A stretch of 54,561 bases of DNA from a bacterium (GTDB lineage: Bacteria > Babelota > Babeliae > Babelales > Vermiphilaceae), in contig JAKASV010000006.1 in assembly GCA_021818945.1 (NCBI GenBank), positions 1-54,561 of the forward strand, in the 5' to 3' direction. Below are positions 1 to 8,585 of this stretch, in pieces (within the stretch, counting starts at the first letter, position 1; every line of letters starts with the position of its first letter). Both the position numbers and the translations under genes were made by a program. Under the pieces are notes generated by a model that searched no databases, was not told where the DNA came from, and worked only from the letters and a program-made list of their open reading frames with translations.

Positions 1-155
1 CTCTTGAAAATAAATATTAATATTTGTAGCATGATTACAAAGCGAATCAATTTTTAAAGATGAAAATGTTTGTTTTTAAGCTATTTAAAATTCAAACTTT
101 TCAGACTTATGGTTGATCAATGGAGGTAATAAGCATTTTTTTAGAATGGCATACG

Positions 156-1893
156 ATGTCACAAATTGAGCTCCGTGATTACCAGCTTGAAGCCCTTCAG
201 ATTGTTCAAAAAGAATACAAGTTAAAGATCCGTAAGCAACTTATTGTTTTACCTACTGGAACGGGTAAGACCATAATCTTTGCTGCCATAGCAAAGCATT
301 TTAACAAACGCACACTGATATTGGCTCATAGAGATGAACTTATCCAACAAGCAGCTTCCAAGATAAAACTCTATTGGCCAGAGGCTGACATCGGTATTGT
401 TAAAGCGGATCTTGCCGAATACGATCATCAGATTGTAGTAGGAAGTGTACAGTCATGCATGTACAAGAAACGCATTAAGAGGCTCAAAGAACAGGACTTT
501 CAGATTCTCATCGTTGATGAAGCCCATCATGTTGCTGCTAATTCATACCAAAGAATCATCAAGAAACTGGGCTTCATGCGTAATACTGGCAAGAAGCTTT
601 TACTTGGATTTACAGCGACGCCTGAGCGAGCTGATAATCTTGGCCTTGGTGATACCTTCCAAAAGATAGTATTCATGCGTTCTGTGGCAACTATGATTAC
701 GCAAGGGTATCTGTGTCCAGTATCAGCACGTAGGTGTCTCACGTCTGTATCACTGGATGGAATTCGCACACAACATGGTGATTTCCAGGTAGGTGATCTG
801 GCAACAGCAGTCAACGTGCAAGGACGTAATGAGTTCATATAGTAGATAAGTACCAGCTCTATGGAACGGATTGTAAAGCAGTGGCTTTCTGTGTTGATGT
901 TCAGCACTGTCATGATCTAGCTAAAAGCTTCAATGACCGTGGTATTATAACCAAAGCCGTATGGGGTGCCATGGATCTTGATGAGCGTAGACAAACACTT
1001 GCCAAGCTTAAAAGCGGTGACATCAAAGTCTGTACTTCTTGTGGGGTATTAACGGAAGGCTTTGATGAACCAAGTATCAATTGCATACTCATGGCAAGAC
1101 CAACGAAATCGCGCGGCCTATACATACACAGTGTATAGGCCGCGGCTTAAGAACTGATATGGGCAAATCTGATTGTCTTGTATTAGATTTTGCAGACCAG
1201 GGACATGATCTTAACTCGGTTATGACATTGCACAATACTATGCCAGAGATCATCGAAGTTTCCGAACAGGAAAAACAACAACTCAAAGAAAAAACTGACA
1301 AGCAAAGCAATGTACCAGTCATTGAAGTCTATGATGGGCAGTTCGACATACTTGGACGAGCTGCGTTCTTATGGGTTGATATTGGCGATGTGAGTATTCG
1401 TTAATGGATGACGCTTATCACGAGATAGTCTTATCGCCATGCACTGATGGCAAGTATATTGCTGCTCTATGGCACAATGTTGCACCAACAAAGATACTGG
1501 ATCATCTGCTGCCATTGGATTATGCACGAGGGGTATGCGAAGACTATGCACGGCAATATCTAGAGATAAAGTACTGCGAATCAACCAGCCTACTCTATAG
1601 TACGAATAGATTGGCTCCAACTGATAAACAGATAAAGCTGCTTGAAAAGTATGGGTATCTCCGCTGACAATATGAGCAAGTCACAGGCTGCTATTGCAAT
1701 AAGACAATATCATGCATTGCATAACAAGCAGCTGCGCCAGCATGCTGCTGATCCTATAACTGATAAGCAGAAATATTACTTAGAGAGTCAGGGGATTCGT
1801 ACTGATGGGATGAACAAAACAGAGGCTATGAAGAAAATTGCACTATTGAAACATGGCATACGTCCAGCGAGTATACAACCTGTAAGTATATAA
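156..1893 (+). pseudogene. Superfamily II DEAD/DEAH-box helicase, broken by four frameshifts
   Basis: The pieces read in order as one SF2 (SSL2/phage-type) DNA or RNA helicase. Frame one has the Walker A motif LPTGTGKT, the Walker B motif VDEAHH and motif III GFTATPER. Frame two has the helicase C domain through MARPTKSRGLY, and frame three resumes with motif VI QCIGRGLR. Two short C-terminal pieces carry two related segments beginning TDKQIKLLEKYG and TDKQKYYLESQG, a duplicated helical tail. The breaks lie near 840 (2 extra nt restores EFI-VDKY), 1124 (2 extra nt between Tyr and Thr-Gln-Cys), about 1395-1404 (stop overlapping ATG) and 1650 (one extra G in GGG). Met at 156 is preferred over 120 because homology starts at SQIELRDYQ. 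Neighbouring long genes are intact, so real decay is more likely than sequencing error, though the latter is not excluded. Confidence 0.85.
1112..1144. repeat. Perfect 13-bp inverted repeat inside the helicase pseudogene
   Basis: CGCGGCCTATACA (1112-1124) is followed after 7 nt by its exact reverse complement TGTATAGGCCGCG (1132-1144). It is GC-rich compared with its surroundings and spans the frameshift just before helicase motif VI. Part of it encodes the conserved GRGLR residues, so it may be a by-product of coding sequence; slippage at the hairpin could explain the 2-nt insertion in its loop side. Confidence 0.7.
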
Positions 1894-1923
1894 TGTTCTA
1901 TTCGAGCAAACTAATTTTTTTTA

Positions 1924-2394
1924 CTATATTTGAGCTACTTTAAAAAAACATTTAAGCATGCCTGTAGTATATGTGGCATAATGAACAGGCGTTAGTCCTT
2001 GTCTATTTTTTTGGGATGCATTGGCGCCAAAGGCTAACAAGTATATAACCATTGTTTGGTGAGCGCGGGTATTACCTCTGGCAGCATAATGAAGAGCGGT
2101 CTCGCCCATCTTGTCAGTTGCATTAACTGATGCCCCATTTTTGATGAGTTGTAAAAATGTTAGCAGATCTACATTGATGATCGCTGATAATAATGATTGG
2201 TTGAGTTTTTGAAATTTGTCTATTTCAGGCGATGGGTCTTCATAGGCAGGAACGTGTGAATGAGTCAAATATCTGTTTGCCTCAAATGGTGTACTTTGTG
2301 GCGCACCAGCTCCGCTTGGCTCATAAATAACACTTGAAATATAGAAAGTACATAGCGATATTGATAGTAGAGTAAATTTTATTAAGCTATTCAT
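1924..2394 (-). CDS. Exported ankyrin-repeat protein
   Basis: This is a 156-residue protein with an N-terminal hydrophobic signal segment (residues about 4-23). A short linker of about 50 residues follows, then two to three ankyrin repeats (residues about 68-150). Diagnostic ankyrin strings are GASVNATDKMGETALHYAA and GANASQKNRQGLTPVHYA, with the usual TALHYAA/TPVHYA helix starts. Ankyrin repeats bind proteins, and in host-associated bacteria such exported copies are often effectors or envelope interaction modules, but no target can be inferred here. The gene converges on the broken helicase gene with about 30 nt between their ends. The fold is certain; the role is unknown. Confidence 0.85.
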   Translation of the reverse strand: MNSLIKFTLLSISLCTFYISSVIYEPSGAGAPQSTPFEANRYLTHSHVPAYEDPSPEIDKFQKLNQSLLSAIINVDLLTFLQLIKNGASVNATDKMGETALHYAARGNTRAHQTMVIYLLAFGANASQKNRQGLTPVHYATYTTGMLKCFFKVAQI

Positions 2395-2725
2395 ATTAAA
2401 CTTTTAGTTTTTAAATAATATTAATTTTCTGAATTGTTATAATGATGAATAAATTATAATAATTGTCAAGATAGTTTCTTTTTGAAAAGATAATTTAATA
2501 AATTTGCATGTGATGTACATTTACAAGAGAAGATATATTTTTTAAAAAATTGCCAAGGGGATAAAAGTATAGTCTAGATGATAAATTTATTACTTTTTGG
2601 GCTAATTGTTGTTTTTTGTTTTTGACATTCCTTAAGCTACGTAATAGGGACAGTATATTGTATGTAGTTTAGATTTTATCCGCATACATTATGCAAAAAA
2701 AAGGTTAAGGGCAGGGGGGTGTGCA
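2395..2725. promoter_or_regulatory. AT-rich divergent intergenic region with a candidate lon promoter
   Basis: No gene is visible in these 331 bases. A good sigma70-type promoter points toward lon: TTGACA at 2632-2637, a 16-nt spacer and TATATT at 2654-2659, which would give a leader of about 60 nt. No CIRCE-like inverted repeat was seen, so heat-shock control is not apparent. The ankyrin gene is transcribed away from the other end. Confidence 0.5.
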
Positions 2726-5092
2726 ATGAAGACTATACAGACGAATGACAGCCAGCAAGAGTCACGTGAAATGCTTCATGTGATTCCGACTATGGATGTT
2801 GTCGTCTTTCCCCATATGTTAGTACCATTACTAATACTGGATGAGCGGATCATCAAGGGGGTTCGGGCGGCGCTTGATTCGTCGAAGACAGTGCTTTTGC
2901 TTGCTGCAAAAAAGCAGTCTGATAGTCAAACTACCATAGGGACGGAGGACTTATATCCCATTGGTACCGTGGCTTCTATTATGCGGCTTATTAATATTCC
3001 TGAAGGAGGGGTTAAGGTTCTCGTGCAAGGGCTTGCAAAAGCACGGGTGTACGAATTATTAGCAAATGAGGATGGTATACAAGCAGCTATTGAACGAATA
3101 GATTTGAGTTATGATCCAACAGATGTAGAAATTGTGGCCCAGATTAACAATATAAAAAGTGTTGCAGAAAAGATGGCTGCGGCGGGTCAATTTTTTAGCC
3201 CCGATTTTTATTCTATTATCTCGAGGATGCAAGAACCGGAAAAAATTACTGACTTTGTGATTTCTCATTTGAACTTGACAGTTGAACAAGGACAGAAACT
3301 TCTTGAAGTTTCATCGATGAATCAATTTCTTGAATCCATCTATCAGTATCTGTGCCGTGAGCTTGAAGTGGCTGAACTTGAGGAAGGAATAAAGAACCGG
3401 GCTCGTGAATCGATGAATAAGGCTCAAAAAGAATTTTATTTGCGCGAGCAGATCCGTGCTATCAAAAATGAACTGGGCGAAGATGACGCTGAAGAAATCG
3501 ATGGATATCGAACGCGGCTAGAAAAAATATTGATGACGGAAGAGGTGCGAACTGAAGTTATGCGGCAGATCCATAGGCTTGAGCGAATGGCCCCCGATTC
3601 AATGGAGGCGGGTGTTTTGCGTACCTATCTAGATTGGGTTATTGCATTGCCTTGGGGAACATTTACTGAAGACAATCTTGATATTAAGCGAGCTAAAGAG
3701 ATTCTCGATACTGATCACTATGGACTTAAAGAGGTTAAAGAACGTATTTTGGACTTTATATCCGTATGTAATTTAAAGATGGATGGGGCATCGCCTATTT
3801 TATGCTTTATTGGTCCTCCAGGCACAGGAAAGACATCTTTAGGACAATCGATTGCACGTTGTTTGAATAGAAAATATGTGCGCATTTCATTAGGTGGTGT
3901 CAAAGATGAAGCTGAAATTCGAGGTCATAGACGGACCTATGTAGGCGCTTTACCCGGACGATTTATTCAGGGGATTCGTAAAGCTGGGTCATCTAATCCT
4001 GTGGTCGTTATAGATGAACTTGATAAAATAGGTGCAGATTTTAGGGGTGATCCATCATCAGCAATGCTCGAGGTTTTAGATCCGCAACAGAATAAGGCTT
4101 TTTATGATAACTATCTTGGTGTACCTTTTGATCTTTCTAAGGTTATGTTCATAGCAACGGCTAATAATCTTGAGACTATTTCTGGACCATTACGCGATCG
4201 TATGGAGATTATTGAGCTGTCCGGATACACACTCGATGAGAAACTGGCTATTGCTAAGCAATATTTGATATCTCGTGGCATTCATGATTCAGGGCTAGAG
4301 AATCATCATCTAGAAATACCTGAAGAGGTTCTTACTGATCTTGTAGTTAATTATACCAGAGAATCAGGTGTACGCGAGCTTGAGCGTCTTATTCATAAAC
4401 TGTGCTCAAAAGTTGCTAGATCTATTGTGCAAGAAAATAAGATAATTACATTCAATAGCAATACTCTTGAACAACACCTGGGTCCGCGTAAATTTCTTTA
4501 TGATGAAGTACAACATGAAGATCAGGTTGGTATCAGTAATGGTCTTGCCTGGACACCATGCGGTGGTGAGATGATTCGCATTGAAGCTGTTTTAATGTCA
4601 GGTCAGGGCAAGTTGATTTTGACTGGTCATCTGGGTGATATCATGAAAGAATCGGCGCAGGCTGCACTTAGTTATGCGCGTGCACACGCCAAAGAATTTA
4701 ATATTCAGGACGATATATTTACGACGCATGACCTGCATATTCATGTTCCTGCAGGAGCTGTTCCAAAGGACGGTCCATCAGCAGGAATCACCATGCTGAC
4801 ATCGATTCTTTCTGCATTTACTCAGCGTCCGATCAATGCTACATATGCTATGACTGGAGAGCTTAATTTGAGTGGCGAAGTGATGCCGATCGGTGGCATT
4901 AAAGAGAAAATATTAGCTGCTAAGCGAAACAATGTGTCGCATATAATTTTGCCGCTCAAAAACAAACATGATCTTTTGGGTATGGAAGAGATAACTAAAG
5001 ATATAGATGTTATCTGGGTACATCATGCTAATGAAGTCATGGAACGTGTATTGTTACCTAACGGTAAACGAAAAACGATGCGGCAACATTAA
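2726..5092 (+). CDS. lon: ATP-dependent endopeptidase Lon
   Basis: Lon is a cytosolic AAA+ serine protease that degrades misfolded and regulatory proteins. The 788-residue product has the LON substrate-binding domain (about 15-210), a helical linker, the AAA+ module with Walker A GPPGTGKT (363-370) and a Walker B region VVIDELDKI, and the peptidase domain. The catalytic Ser685 lies in PKDGPSAG and the catalytic Lys728 in GGIKEK; the 43-residue spacing equals that of E. coli S679/K722. Length is normal for LonA. The ATG is preceded by a G-rich ribosome-binding stretch. The PfkB kinase starts 2 nt after its stop, so the two are probably cotranscribed. Confidence 0.98.
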   Translation: MKTIQTNDSQQESREMLHVIPTMDVVVFPHMLVPLLILDERIIKGVRAALDSSKTVLLLAAKKQSDSQTTIGTEDLYPIGTVASIMRLINIPEGGVKVLVQGLAKARVYELLANEDGIQAAIERIDLSYDPTDVEIVAQINNIKSVAEKMAAAGQFFSPDFYSIISRMQEPEKITDFVISHLNLTVEQGQKLLEVSSMNQFLESIYQYLCRELEVAELEEGIKNRARESMNKAQKEFYLREQIRAIKNELGEDDAEEIDGYRTRLEKILMTEEVRTEVMRQIHRLERMAPDSMEAGVLRTYLDWVIALPWGTFTEDNLDIKRAKEILDTDHYGLKEVKERILDFISVCNLKMDGASPILCFIGPPGTGKTSLGQSIARCLNRKYVRISLGGVKDEAEIRGHRRTYVGALPGRFIQGIRKAGSSNPVVVIDELDKIGADFRGDPSSAMLEVLDPQQNKAFYDNYLGVPFDLSKVMFIATANNLETISGPLRDRMEIIELSGYTLDEKLAIAKQYLISRGIHDSGLENHHLEIPEEVLTDLVVNYTRESGVRELERLIHKLCSKVARSIVQENKIITFNSNTLEQHLGPRKFLYDEVQHEDQVGISNGLAWTPCGGEMIRIEAVLMSGQGKLILTGHLGDIMKESAQAALSYARAHAKEFNIQDDIFTTHDLHIHVPAGAVPKDGPSAGITMLTSILSAFTQRPINATYAMTGELNLSGEVMPIGGIKEKILAAKRNNVSHIILPLKNKHDLLGMEEITKDIDVIWVHHANEVMERVLLPNGKRKTMRQH

Positions 5093-5094
5093 TT

Positions 5095-6204
5095 ATGAAA
5101 CATATATTGACCATTGGGGGAGCTACTAAGGATATTTTTATAACCTACCAGCAGGCACAGATGTTCGATCTGTACCTACACGAAGGCAGGCGCTCCTTCT
5201 TGATATTTGAAGATGGAAAAAAGGTAGAAGTTGAAGCTCTCGAGTACCATACGGGCGGAGGAGCGACAAACACAGCAGTCGGTTTTCGTCGCCTTGGGCA
5301 CGAGGTTTCTGCATTTTTTAAAATCGGTCATGATCAAGAAGGAGTGTATGTTATCCAATCATTACAAACTAATCAGGTAGACACCTGCCTAGCTATTATT
5401 ACAGATAGCGCGCCAACAGCAACATCATTTATTATTCCGACTGAGGGTGGCGATCGCGTTGTCCTTGTTTATCGTGGTGCAAATCTTACTTTAAAAGTTG
5501 ATGAAATACCTGACGATGCTCTAAAAACAACAGATCTTGTCTACATAACATCATTAAGTGGTAGGTCGGGAGATCTTTTGTTGCCTATAGTACAGCGTGC
5601 GAAAGAATATAACAAGGAGGTGGCTGTCAATCCAGGTACAAGTCAACTGACAGTAGGTACGAAAATTTTATGCCAATCGCTTTCGTTTATAGATATTCTT
5701 ATTCTCAATTGTTCTGAAGCAAGATGCTGTATGGCGGCTATGGTTCAAGAAGATCGCGAACTACAGGTAAAAATGCTTACTATCAAAGAACAGCAGCACA
5801 TGGAAAATATGCCTGGTCTTTTACAATCCCCAATAACTCATCAAGGATTGTGTTTTGGATTGCGTACATTTTTTCAAGAGGTTCATGCACGAGGTCCAAA
5901 GCTTATCGTCGTTACCAATGGCAAAGAAGGTGTTTATGTTTCCAATAAAGAGAATATCTTTTTCCATCCAAGTCTTGCGGTGCCTGTGATTAGTACCCTT
6001 GGTGCCGGCGATGCATTTGGATCTGGCTTTGTAGGTATGCATGCCTATGGAGCGTCAATAGAAGATTCTATACGGGCAGGTATGCTCAATAGTGCATCAG
6101 TTATCGGTCATGTTGGAGCAAAAACAGGCTTAATGCATAAAGATGAGATGCAAAAACAGCTAGAAGCAATTGTTAAAGGATTGTTGCAAGAATATCAGGC
6201 TTAA
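5095..6204 (+). CDS. PfkB-family carbohydrate or nucleoside kinase
   Basis: This 369-residue protein has the ribokinase fold. An N-terminal glycine-rich GGGATNTAVGFRRLG substrate-binding segment is followed by a central ATP-grasping region with VTNGKEGVYV. The PfkB signature 2, STLGAGDAFGSGFVG, places the catalytic base at Asp306. Family members phosphorylate ribose, fructose, adenosine or 2-keto-3-deoxygluconate; the substrate cannot be read from motifs alone. A segment of about 50 residues around 205-255, with MAAMVQEDRELQVKM, looks like an insertion relative to ribokinase. The start lies 2 nt after the lon stop codon, so translation is probably coupled, which is an unusual partner for lon. 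Confidence 0.9.
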   Translation: MKHILTIGGATKDIFITYQQAQMFDLYLHEGRRSFLIFEDGKKVEVEALEYHTGGGATNTAVGFRRLGHEVSAFFKIGHDQEGVYVIQSLQTNQVDTCLAIITDSAPTATSFIIPTEGGDRVVLVYRGANLTLKVDEIPDDALKTTDLVYITSLSGRSGDLLLPIVQRAKEYNKEVAVNPGTSQLTVGTKILCQSLSFIDILILNCSEARCCMAAMVQEDRELQVKMLTIKEQQHMENMPGLLQSPITHQGLCFGLRTFFQEVHARGPKLIVVTNGKEGVYVSNKENIFFHPSLAVPVISTLGAGDAFGSGFVGMHAYGASIEDSIRAGMLNSASVIGHVGAKTGLMHKDEMQKQLEAIVKGLLQEYQA

Positions 6205-6315
6205 AAATGGTTAATCAGTGCTTAGCAACAGCCTTTTTTGACCTAGGTGCTCGCTATAACTTTTTCTAGGACAAAATTATCTTGGTATGAGCTTTCGGAG
6301 TAGATATTAATTTAA

Positions 6316-6350
6316 CAAGAGGGTAAGCATATCTAACTCTTACCTTCTTG
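6316..6350. other. 12-bp hairpin between convergent genes, possible weak terminator
   Basis: CAAGAGGGTAAG (6316-6327) pairs with CTTACCTTCTTG (6339-6350) through one G-T wobble and an 11-nt loop. It lies between the ends of the PfkB gene (+) and the next hypothetical gene (-), where a two-way terminator would be expected. Neither side has a strong T-run, so the call is tentative. Confidence 0.4.
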
Positions 6351-6390
6351 CGCATGAATGGTATTCAGCTTTTTTATTCAGTAACAGAAT

Positions 6391-6810
6391 CTAAGCGATT
6401 TCGCGATGAGCAATTTCTGGCATCAATTCGAACCACAGATTAATTTGGAATGTTGTGAAATCCCATATTCCCTTAAAATAACGGTAATGCAGGGTATGTG
6501 GATCCTTTATGACAAAAATAACTGATCCTTCAGTTGTGCAAGTATGTTGGTTTTTTGGTCGATAAGTATGTATGTAGATTTTTTCAACATGCTCGAAGTT
6601 TGGTCCACATAATCTGATTCCCGTATCATTTATGCATCGCATATTCTGGTCGCGAGAAGCCATCTTCTGATGAACTGATGTCTTTAAGAGAAACTTTCTT
6701 AAATATTGAGAGAAAGTTTGTCTTTGTTGACGCATATAGGTAAGTTCATCGGCTGTAATAAAAGCAGGTAAGAAACGGTAGGGCAAATGTGGCTGTTGGT
6801 TCTTCATCAT
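6391..6810 (-). CDS. Hypothetical protein, 139 residues
   Basis: I do not recognise this family. The product has no signal peptide or membrane segment. It is rich in aromatic residues, His and Arg in its second half (HTYRPKNQHTC, HYRYFKGIWDF) and has an amphipathic N-terminal third. The start is supported by AGGAA about 7 nt upstream of a double ATG. It stands alone between convergent PfkB and divergent pgi. The composition is ordinary for the region, so it is probably a real lineage-specific cytosolic protein. Confidence 0.6.
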   Translation of the reverse strand: MMKNQQPHLPYRFLPAFITADELTYMRQQRQTFSQYLRKFLLKTSVHQKMASRDQNMRCINDTGIRLCGPNFEHVEKIYIHTYRPKNQHTCTTEGSVIFVIKDPHTLHYRYFKGIWDFTTFQINLWFELMPEIAHREIA

Positions 6811-7134
6811 TATGTATTCCTGAGGGTATTATAATATATAAGGCACGTTATCTTGAGCGATAATCAATTAAAAAAATTATTGTAATGCTATAAAGCTTTT
6901 TATTATATTATTTTAATACAAATAATAAATTTGTCAAAATTTTTATAATACATTGATCTCGTATGGTCAATATTGGTCTTTCCACTTGTATATGTTTATT
7001 AGTATGTATTAAGCTTTGTAGGATATAATGCATGCCCACATGTTGTATTGCAATTACATATGTACAGATAAGATTATATGAAATAACGTATGACCTTTAA
7101 GTATTGAATGTATATCTAAAAAGAGGCTTGATCG
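6811..7134. promoter_or_regulatory. AT-rich intergenic region upstream of pgi
   Basis: No coding sequence is visible in these 324 bases. A perfect TATAAT (7024-7029) about 105 nt before pgi could be a -10 box, but no convincing -35 hexamer lies 16-18 nt upstream. The ribosome-binding site for pgi is AAGAGG, 8 nt before its ATG. Confidence 0.35.
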
Positions 7135-8445
7135 ATGAATTGGTTAGATATTTCTTTTGATGGTTGCAAAGTTGGATATGAAGAAATGCTATCTATTGCA
7201 AAACGTTGTTCACCTATCGTTGATAGATTAATTGAGGCGCGCAAATTAGGTTATGACTCTCAATATGCTGCAATCAACTTGCCCTTTGATACGTCTTTGC
7301 AGGGTCAAATTTTTGAATTAATTGATAAGATAAGAATTCATAATCCTGCCATGCTTATTATTATTGGAATAGGTGGATCAAATCTAGGGACTAAAGCTGT
7401 TCAAGAGGCTTTAGGGTGCACAGGGCCCTCCAAGGCTCGAATGCCTGTCTATTATGTCGATACCATTGATCCTGATATGGTAGCTCAGGTTTATGAGTCT
7501 GCTGAAAAAACATTACAATGTGGGCGCATGGTTCTAATTAATATTGTTACAAAGTCGGGAACAACGACCGAGACTATAGCAAATGGGGTAATATTTATAG
7601 AATTAGTCAAGCGATATTATCCGACACGATATCATGATTGCATTGTAGTGACAACTGATACAGGATCAAGCTTGTATGATGTTGCAATGCAAGAGAGCTT
7701 TCAAGTTTTATCAGTGCCGCCAATGGTTGGGGGGCGTTATTCTGTTTTTTCTGCAGTTGGACTATTCCCATTGGCAGTAATGGGAATTGACATACGAGCT
7801 CTTGCACGCGGTGCTGCATACTTTATTGATGAATTTTTCAGAGAGCCTTTGCCAGAAAATAAGGCAGCTCAAAGCGCTGCGATATTATATGCTTTGTATA
7901 ACCGTGATTTTGTAATCCATAATTTTTTTGCATTTTCTATAGACCTTTACGCTCTTGGCCTGTGGTATAGGCAGCTCATGGCAGAAAGCTTAGGTAAAGA
8001 ATACAACCTTAAGGGTGAACGGGTTAATGTCGGAATCACACCCATGGTATCTATTGGCAGTACAGATCTTCACTCAATAGTAGAATTGCATCTTGGAGGT
8101 CCGCGCAATACATCGACTACTTTTATTAATGTTTCATCAACATATACCCAGATAAAAGTGCCAGAATATGAACCATTTGAGCGACTTGTTCCAAACATTC
8201 AAGGCAAATCACTGAGTACAATTATGGAGGCAATTCTTGAAGGAACAAAACATGCGTATACTCTTGCCAATCGGCCTTTTGTGTCTGTGACATTGAAGGA
8301 CAAATCTGCTTTTACTATAGGCCAATTTATGCAATGGAAAATGTTAGAAATTATCCTGCTGGGGTATCTATTTGGTATAGATCCCTTTACACAACCACAA
8401 GTTGAATTGTATAAAAAAAAGACACGAGATTTGTTGGCCCAATAA
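7135..8445 (+). CDS. pgi: Glucose-6-phosphate isomerase
   Basis: Interconverts glucose 6-phosphate and fructose 6-phosphate in the cytosol. The 436-residue length matches the short Bacillus/Thermotoga-like form rather than the ~550-residue E. coli type. Visible motifs are the phosphate-binding IIIGIGGSNLGTKA near the N-terminus, KSGTTTET for the sugar phosphate, the signature VGGRYSVFSAVG, and GITPMVSIGSTDLHS with the catalytic-region histidine. The ATG follows AAGAGG. zwf and gnd lie directly downstream, so this enzyme probably feeds glucose 6-phosphate into the oxidative pentose phosphate branch or returns fructose 6-phosphate from it. Confidence 0.97.
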   Translation: MNWLDISFDGCKVGYEEMLSIAKRCSPIVDRLIEARKLGYDSQYAAINLPFDTSLQGQIFELIDKIRIHNPAMLIIIGIGGSNLGTKAVQEALGCTGPSKARMPVYYVDTIDPDMVAQVYESAEKTLQCGRMVLINIVTKSGTTTETIANGVIFIELVKRYYPTRYHDCIVVTTDTGSSLYDVAMQESFQVLSVPPMVGGRYSVFSAVGLFPLAVMGIDIRALARGAAYFIDEFFREPLPENKAAQSAAILYALYNRDFVIHNFFAFSIDLYALGLWYRQLMAESLGKEYNLKGERVNVGITPMVSIGSTDLHSIVELHLGGPRNTSTTFINVSSTYTQIKVPEYEPFERLVPNIQGKSLSTIMEAILEGTKHAYTLANRPFVSVTLKDKSAFTIGQFMQWKMLEIILLGYLFGIDPFTQPQVELYKKKTRDLLAQ

Positions 8446-8585
8446 TAAAGCCTTTCTTTCACTTTGTCTTATTATAATGTAACTTGTTGCAAGTAAGTAT
8501 TTAAAAGCATTAATCTCAATAATGACGGATACAACCATCATGAATGGGTTTAATTGAAGATCGTTCACAGAGAAAGTTTAAAAAG

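Noticed and set aside
1-119. Gene or mobile-element edge at the start of the window
   Set aside because: AT-rich sequence without an open frame of note, terminal repeats or transposase similarity. The same is true of 54351-54561 at the other end.
120-1893. Programmed -1 ribosomal frameshifting in the helicase gene
   Set aside because: Three junctions shift the same way, but no slippery heptamer of the X-XXY-YYZ type is visible at the breaks and the fourth break is a +1 insertion in GGG. Decay explains all four.
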